DNA of 64,000 nucleotides from Conoideocrella luteorostrata (taxonomy: Eukaryota; Ascomycota; Sordariomycetes; Hypocreales; Clavicipitaceae): assembly GCA_032433595.1 (NCBI GenBank), contig JASWJB010000033.1, positions 159,246-223,245 on the forward strand. The letters are read 5' to 3'. The notes beneath the pieces are model-generated. The model was not told the DNA's origin. It was given only the letters and a program-made list of their open reading frames with translations, and did no database searches. Positions 57,232 to 64,000 of the stretch are shown here, one piece after another. Both the position numbers and the translations under genes were made by a program. Positions within the stretch are counted from its first letter, which is position 1; each line of letters begins with the position of its first letter.

Positions 57232-58362
57232 ATGGCCCCTCAAAAGCTCCAAGTTGCGTGCGCTGGCTTGGGACGCATGGGAGCGAGACATGCCTTGAAC
57301 TTTCTCAATCGAACTCCACGAGCGCAGCTTGTTGCGGCATTCACCCCGGATCCCAAAGAAGTCCAGTGGGCCAAGACACACCTGGAGCCATCTGGTGTTA
57401 CGATTTACACGGACTACGACGAAATGCTGCGACATTCTGGCTTAGAAGCTGTTGTTGTCGCGACAGTGACGACTGTACATGCTGAAGAAGCCATTAAGGC
57501 AATCGAGGCGAATCTGCACGTCTTGTGCGAAAAGCCTCTCAGTACAAGCGTAGAAATTGTAAGCCAATCCCAGAGAATAAGTATGTCGCGTTCTCATTTC
57601 TAACCACACCTTCATCCCTAGTCTCAGTCAGTTCTTGACGCGGCCAGGCGGAAGCCTCAATTGAAAGTCATGTGTGGCTTCTCGCGCAGATTCGACGCCT
57701 CTTACAGAGACGCCTTCAACCGCATGGACAGCGGATCCATCGGCCGCCCATCTGTTTTCCGCTCCCAGACATGCGACAAACTTGACCCCTCTGGTTTCTT
57801 TGTCGCATATGCCGAGTTCAGCGGCGGCATCTTTGTCGACTGCAACATCCACGACATCGACCTTGCTCTGTGGTTCTTCGGACAGGACTCCGTGGTCAAG
57901 AGTGTCGCTGCCGTGGGCATCTGCGCCGTACAGCCAGAGTTGCGCAAGCACAAAGACGTCGATAATGGAATCGGCATGGTCGAGTTCTGGGGCGGCAAGG
58001 TCGCGTACTTCTATTCTTCGCGTATGATGGCCGCGGGGCAGCATGACATGACGGAGATCATTGGCACTGAAGGCAAGCTGTCTGTCAATGCCAGCCCGAC
58101 GGGGACCTTGGTAGAGATGCATGGTTCGGCTGGCGTACAGCGTGAGATCCCTGCCGATTATTACGGTCGGTTCGAGCATGCGTTTGTGACGGAGGCAAAT
58201 GAGTTTACTGCGGCTTGCCTCGATAACACGAGGCTTCCCTTCAAGTTGTCGGGGGCGGTGCAGGCTGTCAAGATCGGGTGCGCGCTGCAGGAGAGCCTGA
58301 ACTCTGGTCAGAAGATCAACTTTGATGAAGTTGGCAGAAGAATTGAGAGTGCGAGACTGTGA
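57232..58362 (+). CDS. Gfo/Idh/MocA-family oxidoreductase (inositol 2-dehydrogenase-like)
   Basis: Two exons, join(57232..57558, 57622..58362), encode 355 residues. The 63-nt intron (GTAAGC..CCTAG) joins STSVEI to SQSVLDAARR. The N-terminal Rossmann domain has the nucleotide loop GLGRMGARHA. The catalytic lysine lies in HVLCEKPLS (about residue 104) and the second conserved segment is VDCNIHDIDLALWFFG, where the Asp/His pair acts in catalysis. The C-terminal half is the alpha/beta substrate domain. Family members oxidise inositols, sugars or sugar acids with NAD(P). Next to an inositol-type transporter, oxidation of myo-inositol or a related polyol is the natural guess, but substrate residues cannot settle it. 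Confidence 0.88.
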
Positions 58363-59356
58363 GCATCACTCCATAGGTCCACTAGCTAGTGGCAACGTGT
58401 GGGAATATTCTAGGCTATCTTTGGTTGTGAGTGTCAAAAATTGCTCTGACGCCCTTGAATTGGTGCTCATCTACATAACTACATCCATCGCTGTTGTATT
58501 TTCGGACTCAACGCTGTGGTATTTCCTGTGGTGCTCGTTGACACAGTGCTTGCAATTTCTGAGCATTTACACCGGATACTTGCGCCTCCATGACAGATGT
58601 CAATCAGAGACCGCATCAAGGTTAAACATCTTCTCATTGTCGATAAGTGCACGTGTGGGGTACAGTTTAGCTTATGTTATCTACTCGTAGTTATTTACTG
58701 ATTAATATAAGTATCGAGGTTATGGCATCAAAATAGACCATCTTGCCGAACAAGGCGTGGTACAGTCAGTCATCTGGGACAAAGCCTTAGTTACCACGTG
58801 CTGGATGGGGTTGAGAAAGGGAAAAAAGCAAACACAGAGATTAGAATGGGGGATGGAGAAAACCGAGAAGGGCATTTGAGAGTTTTGAGAGGGCACAGCA
58901 GCTGGGACACAGACACAATTGTTGACTTCCACGGATAAAAAACACCTTGCAACAGTAGAAGCAGCCTAAAGTATGCTGCAAGTGGTGCTGTCTGTGACGA
59001 GACAAAATATAGGACAGTCCAGGAGTTGGTCAAACATTATGAGCGCCATGCTGCCGAGCTTAACGATGGTGTCGACGAAATAGCCCAGTCGTACAAGAAA
59101 ATCGGTAAGGTTGCGGCCCGTGTCTCCAGCACAGAAGTCAAGACAGGAATTTCAGCAAGTCAAATGCATCAAGCAGTCCGGCAGAGCTCAAGAGCAACTG
59201 CTAAGAGGTGGTGATTCGTATCTCGTGTAATAGAGTTAACGTACATTGCTAAGAAGACATTTGCAAAGACTATTTAAGGGGATATGGATCCCTTACGCAC
59301 CATTCAAACAAAATACAATCTGTGGCTAAATGCCATCCCCGATTCGTTGTCAAAGC
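58363..59356. other. Intergenic; one doubtful short frame
   Basis: Convergent 3' region between the dehydrogenase and reductase genes. A plus-strand frame open from about 58936 to 59214 encodes a charged helical segment (..ELVKHYERHAAELNDGVDEI..). It has no family match, no clear ATG near its start and no supporting splice sites, so it is not called as a gene. Confidence 0.4.
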
Positions 59357-61568
59357 TTACCCCCAAACATCCTGCAGCCATTTCCCACCTCTCGTCATAG
59401 ACTCTGCCCAGCGCTTTACTTCAGTATCATGCCAGTCATTATGTACCCTCATAGCATTCCAAACAACCTCCCCAACCTGCTTTGCCATTACTACTCGACC
59501 ACAGATATATATGCTGGCACGATCATCCAACAACTCACACACTTCCTGTCGCCTCTCGGCCACCCTGTCTTGCACGTAGTATTTATGATCGATACGTGAT
59601 CTTGAAAACGCGGTGATGACTTTAAGAGATCCATCGAAGGAAGAAACAGCTTCAGAAATCTCTTCTTGGTACAAGAAATCGTCCTGATTTCGACATCCAA
59701 AGAAAAGCAGCATTTTGCCGACCGGCTGTCCAACGGAATGGAGCCTTGCTCGTTCCTGGATGAACGCTCGAAATGGCGCAATTCCTGTGCCAGCTGCGAT
59801 CATTATGAGTGGTGTGGTACTTAGCTTGGGCAGCTTGAATGATGATGGACAGATGGATGCGCAAATTTGAGACGCCTTCGTACTCCCGCTTAGTTCGGGT
59901 AACGGATACTCTGGCATGGATGTCTCCCGAGAAACCAGATCATTTACATCATCTGCAACAGATAGCAAATAATTGCTCGCTACGCCAGGCACTGTTATCG
60001 ACGAATGTGGCGCTATGGCGTTGGAAACAACTCCTACAGTGATTGCCAAGGAGTGAGGCGACACAGCACTGGATGAAGAAATAGAGTAATATCGTGGTTT
60101 CATGGTTGGTAGCGTTTCCAAAAGGAATGACAGTGGCAAGAGGCCCCAGACTAGATTCGGTGCCGCAAGAGATAGCAGTCTCCCCATAGTAATGTGGTTT
60201 TCAGCTACAAATTTTGCGTAGGCAGCTTTGTTCTCCGCCAGTGACAACAATAGTTTGGACGCGTTGGGGGTTGGCGCGTACTGCGCCAATGTCTTGAGCA
60301 GCTCTCTTGATACGGGGGCACAAATCTCCAAGTGGTGGCGCAATAGTCTTTCCAGAGTAGCTGGACTCGGCAATTTTAAGCTTGAATCGCTTTCAATGGA
60401 ACGCACAACCAGTGGCGTTTTGGCGCGTACTCCGTCATAGCCGGTGGCTTTGAGTAAAAGCTCAATCTCGCTGGTCGGGTTAACAGGATGGACGGCGAGG
60501 TGGTCGCCCGTTCGATACCGCAAATCTGTGTGATTAGGGATGTCAAGCTCCATGTGGATGTACTCTCGTCCCGACGAAGAGCAAATGCAGTGAGCAGCAC
60601 CGATAGCCAGCGGCATGATCCTTGCGTCACGGGGGTGTGTGTCATCTCTGCTTCGAAAACTTGTGATCAAATCTATAGGTGTAAGATTTCTATCTTCGGT
60701 CACAGTTATGCTTGGTGTGAACCCCACATATGCGTCAACAAAGCCCAGCTCGGCCTGAAAGAGATCAAAAAGCCGACATTTCCAGGAGAGAAAGTCTTCT
60801 TCGGTGCCCCCGCGAGCGTCGTCAGCCTTGCCAACGGTAATCAGCGACCGAGCACCAGCCTTGTCCAGACTTGCCACGGCAACGTCGATGACTTTGTTGT
60901 AGTATCTATATTTGCTGTTGCCCAGACCAAACGCCACGTAGCGAAGACTACCCAGACTCGCGACAGAAGGTGACGATTGATGAAGCCAATTCCAGAACGC
61001 AGCAGCGTTGTCACTTGGATCTCCCTCTCCATATGTTGACATGATAAAGATCGCTAACTTGGTGGCTGGTATCAGACCAATAGTTTCCGGATCATAGTCT
61101 GCCAGATCTGCGCAGAGAGTTTGGCGGCCGAATCGGACTGAGATCTCTTTCGCAAGCCGCACTGCAAATGACTCTCCAGTGCCTGACTGAGAGCCCCAGA
61201 AAATGACAATATCTTTGCCCTAGGCAGGAAATCGTTAGTATTTGTCGCAGACATACATAAATTCATATGCATCGGAAGCCACAGGCTCAACTTACAGCTG
61301 TCGCTAGCTTCTCGGCGATGTTTCTTGTCTCCGGTCGAGAAGGTTGGACAGCTGCATGGAATTTTTCTGTAGGCTTCTCAAACCATACATGATGGTACGG
61401 ATCTGGCTTATCCCAAACTATTCCTCTTAGAAGATATATAGCAGATACCATGCATGCTGCTATGAGTGCGACAAGGTCGGGGGCTGAGCGCGGTATGAGC
61501 TGTTCAGGAACTTGAAGAGTCGACATTTGGGACATTGTAGTTAGTCTGCTATCTTTAAACTTGCTCAA
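59357..61568 (-). CDS. NADPH-cytochrome P450 reductase (cluster-type paralogue)
   Basis: Two exons, complement(59357..61219, 61296..61568), encode 711 residues. Starting at the Met at 61535 gives 700, close to the usual size. An N-terminal membrane anchor (LVALIAACMVSAIYLLRG) precedes the FMN domain (FWGSQSGTGES, MSTYGEGDPSDNA, GLGNSKYRYYN). The FAD domain (PRYYSISSSS) and NADPH domain (GTGIAPFRAFIQER, CGRVVMAKQVGEVV) follow, ending ..VWG with the aromatic residue expected near the C-terminus. The 76-nt intron joins KLATA to GKDIVIFWG. It passes electrons from NADPH to microsomal P450s. It is divergent from the P450 gene at 62069, which suggests a dedicated redox pair; a genomic housekeeping reductase would be expected elsewhere. 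Confidence 0.92.
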
Positions 61569-62068
61569 GATGCTTTGTAAACTCTTATGGTTTGAGCATC
61601 ATTTGGGAAGCAGTTACAAGGGCTCATATTCATTCAAGTAGTGGCATGTACCCCGTAGCAACTCGTCGATGATACTCCATCGCCACACCGGCAACCTATT
61701 TGACGAAAAGCGAGCGATCTCCGATGGCGGTGGAGTAGCGGCTAACAACAGTTAGTGATCTTTACCAGACTAGACCGATGGAGGAAATTTCCCCATTAAG
61801 CATCGCGCCAGCCGTCTCCACTCCTCCCGTCTTGCTGCAGAAGCGTCTCGATTCAGTGTGTTGTACGGAGTATGGTGTGGTTGGGATGCATGGAGAGCTG
61901 TGCTGTATGATAGGAGACTTGAAAGCTGGTTACGAGTCTGGCGTGAGAACCTAAATCTTGTATTGTTATATTAAATCGCTGGTGCTGGAACAAGGGAAGC
62001 TGTGTTAAGCCCAATCTCATCACTCTGCACGTTGTGAATCTTGCTCCTTTCTGAAAGTACACTGCGGC
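61569..62068. promoter_or_regulatory. Shared divergent promoter of reductase and P450 genes
   Basis: 500 bp separate the two start codons, and no gene lies between. A TACGGAGTA-type motif is at 61864-61872. The layout makes co-expression of the pair likely; no specific factor site is recognised. Confidence 0.55.
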
Positions 62069-63658
62069 TTGCCCTATTTCATTGAGATATCACCCTTCGC
62101 AATGTACGCCGCTGTTTTGTCTGCAAGTGCTATATCCCTTCTCTTTGTTTATTTCGTTATACACCCGATTTATTTATACTTCCAAGATGCGAAAGGACTT
62201 CGTCGGTATCCTCTTCTTCACCCATTGGCGGGTATCACAAACTTGATGTTTGTCCGCGAGGCAATGCGAGGATTCAGATCCAAAGCTTTGTACGAACTGC
62301 ATAAGACTCATCCCGTGGTCCGCACCGGACCTACTTCTTTATCATACGGAAATCTAGCCGCGATCAAAGACATATACGGCCACGGCACAAAATGCCTAAA
62401 AGGTGTCTTTTACGAGACCCTCTCGGGTACTCACTTCCACCTCGCCGACGTAGTAGACAAGGCAGAGCACAGTCGAAAACGCAGGGCCCTGGCTGCTGCA
62501 TATGCCATCAAGAACTTGGAGAACTGGGAGCACAAGGTGGCAGACAAGACCGCGCGGTTCATTCGAGCGGCCGACGCTGCTTGCACCGAACCTCTGCGAA
62601 GCGGTGTCGTCGGGCCAAGTCCCAGTGACCTCACTTTCGACTATCGCAAATACGCCAATCTTTTCACAGTAGATGCAATTGCCGATATTGGGCTTAGTGA
62701 GCGCCTAGGGCTGCTCGACGAAGGAGATGACCTGGTTCAGGCTGAAAGGATGGACGGCTCGGTGTACCAAGTCCACTTCCGGGAATGCCTGCACTCAACT
62801 GCGCGAGCGCAGTCGTGTCTCGTCTGGACTGAGAAATGGTACGACTTCGCATCAAGACTGTCCAAGATCATGTCAGGAAATTTCGCCAGACTGTGGAAGC
62901 TGAACGAAGGCTGGAATGATCTCGTATATCGTCGAGCAATGCAACGCCTTCGGCGCTACCAAGCGGGCGAGAAGATGCCTGATTTTTTCCAGTCTCTGAT
63001 GGAACACAGTGAGACCAACCCTCTTGAGTTGGGCGAGATTGTTGCCGAGGTGTCGATCATGATGAATGCCGGTTCTGACACAACCGCCATTGCCATGAAT
63101 AACGTCGTGTACTGGCTCTTGAAGAACCCAGACTGTCTAGGAAAGCTGAGAAGTGAGGTCGATGCCGTTCTTGCCCCCGACGAGGTGATTGCTCCGTACG
63201 AGAAAGTCAAGCATCTGCCTTACCTTAGGGCATGCCTCGATGAATCACTTCGAATTACACCCCCAACGACGTTTGGCCTCCCTCGCAGAACACCACCAGA
63301 GGGCGCGACGATTCTAGGAGACTTCATTCCAGGCGATACTACAGTTTCAATGTCGGCATATGTTGCACATAGAGACCCAAACGTCTTTCCCGAGCCAGAG
63401 GAGTACATTCCCGATCGCTGGCTTGGTGAGAAGGGCAAAGCCCTGCAGCCGTATTTCATCTCATTCAGTGCCGGAGCGCGGGGCTGTATTGGCCGAAACA
63501 TCAGTTACTTGGAGCAGACGGTATTATTGGCAAGTGTTGTGCATCGATATGAGATTGCGTTGCCGTCTCCGGGGTGGGTGCAGGACAGGCACGAGGCATT
63601 CAATCTAATGCCGGGACTGATGCCTGTGAAAATTTGGCGGCGATCACAGTGTGCATAG
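62069..63658 (+). CDS. Cytochrome P450 monooxygenase, CYP53-like (benzoate hydroxylase type)
   Basis: A single exon of 529 residues. It has an N-terminal membrane anchor (about 10-35) and a proline-containing segment after it. The C-helix region is AEHSRKRR, the I-helix oxygen motif AGSDTT, the K-helix ESLR, the PERF-like EEYIPDRW, and the heme-binding loop FSAGARGCIG with the axial Cys473. The substrate-side sequence IYGHGTKCLKGVFYETL and the overall order resemble fungal benzoate 4-hydroxylases (CYP53) and near relatives. A role on an aromatic acid or another small hydrophobic substrate is therefore possible. It is intronless, unlike its neighbours. Paired with the reductase at 59357-61568. 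Confidence 0.87.
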   Translation: MPYFIEISPFAMYAAVLSASAISLLFVYFVIHPIYLYFQDAKGLRRYPLLHPLAGITNLMFVREAMRGFRSKALYELHKTHPVVRTGPTSLSYGNLAAIKDIYGHGTKCLKGVFYETLSGTHFHLADVVDKAEHSRKRRALAAAYAIKNLENWEHKVADKTARFIRAADAACTEPLRSGVVGPSPSDLTFDYRKYANLFTVDAIADIGLSERLGLLDEGDDLVQAERMDGSVYQVHFRECLHSTARAQSCLVWTEKWYDFASRLSKIMSGNFARLWKLNEGWNDLVYRRAMQRLRRYQAGEKMPDFFQSLMEHSETNPLELGEIVAEVSIMMNAGSDTTAIAMNNVVYWLLKNPDCLGKLRSEVDAVLAPDEVIAPYEKVKHLPYLRACLDESLRITPPTTFGLPRRTPPEGATILGDFIPGDTTVSMSAYVAHRDPNVFPEPEEYIPDRWLGEKGKALQPYFISFSAGARGCIGRNISYLEQTVLLASVVHRYEIALPSPGWVQDRHEAFNLMPGLMPVKIWRRSQCA

Positions 63659-64000
63659 GCTTTGTTTTCATCGTATGGACTGATTCAGAAAACTTTGCAA
63701 CTTCATTAATGCCGCCAAGGGTGTAGTCGTATGGCTCTGACCGGATGTGTTTCGTCATTGAAAAACCTAATTTGTCAAGGCCAAAACAAGCACGCCCTCC
63801 CAACTAGTGATGGTGGTATTGTAAAACAAGATGTGCCCAAATGTATAATATTAACGCTTCGGAAATTTCTACTATGTACCTCCGGAGCAAACACATGTAA
63901 CAGATGTCACAGGAATGGAGGGTAAATAGAACAACGAACAATTGGCTACTTCCTTACTGTCTAGAGATACTACTCCTTCCCTATAATAATTAAAAAGCAT
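63659..64000. other. 3' flank, no gene seen
   Basis: Downstream of the P450 gene to the end of the window. It is A/T-rich toward the end (TATAATAATTAAAAAGC) with no supported gene. Confidence 0.5.

Noticed and set aside
58936..59214. Open frame with charged helical sequence between the dehydrogenase and the P450 reductase
   Set aside because: No nearby ATG at its upstream end, no splice partner and no family; it lies in a convergent 3' region.
1..64000. tRNA genes and secondary-metabolite backbone genes
   Set aside because: No T-loop/anticodon-stem pattern was found by eye on either strand, and no KS/AT, adenylation or terpene synthase motifs occur in any frame.

Overview
This 64-kb window comes from the nuclear genome of a filamentous ascomycete (Pezizomycotina, probably Sordariomycetes). 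The evidence is gene content and intron style. Introns are mostly 48-130 nt with GT..AG ends and CTAAC/CTGAC-like branch sites. Genes are on both strands without operons. There are zinc-cluster regulators, a WOPR regulator, ABCC and sugar-porter transporters, CAND1, farnesyltransferase alpha and mitochondrial MetRS and bL34m. I found no tRNA, rRNA, CRISPR array, or PKS/NRPS backbone gene by eye. Exon boundaries were worked out by hand and checked for reading phase; every spliced model closes in frame.

Region 1 (1-13.3 kb): about 4 kb of repeat-bearing non-coding DNA. A GT64 glycosyltransferase (3982-5073, -) and a secreted GH3 beta-glucosidase (7196-10152, +) follow. The best model of the latter needs a one-nucleotide exon. 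Next are mitochondrial bL34m (10486-10933, -) and a small secreted protein made of three cysteine repeats (11560-12048, -).

Region 2 (13.3-29 kb) is mostly core housekeeping: a GrpB-fold protein, a NAT9-like acetyltransferase, mitochondrial methionyl-tRNA synthetase head-to-head with an Mtr2/NTF2-like export factor, farnesyltransferase alpha with an unusual ~185-residue N-terminal extension, CAND1, and an SLC6/NSS-type symporter.

Region 3 (29-41 kb): a 17-exon ABCC transporter, and upstream of it a 640-bp terminal-inverted-repeat element with a perfect 8-bp target-site duplication (hAT-like, non-autonomous). A secreted DUF1254/DUF1214 protein and a Zn2Cys6 regulator follow.

Region 4 (44.9-63.7 kb) looks like an accessory metabolic cluster. 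It holds a Sge1/Ryp1-like WOPR regulator behind 3.7 kb of gene-free DNA, a tartrate/D-malate dehydrogenase, a small zinc-cluster-only protein divergent from a regulator that has the middle homology region but no zinc cluster, and an ARCA-like Zn2Cys6 regulator built with 14- and 11-nt exons. These are followed by an inositol/sugar transporter with four CreA-type sites upstream, a Gfo/Idh/MocA dehydrogenase, and a divergent pair of a cytochrome P450 and a second-type P450 reductase. The gene set suggests uptake and oxidation of a polyol, sugar acid or aromatic compound under several local regulators; the substrate cannot be read from the sequence.
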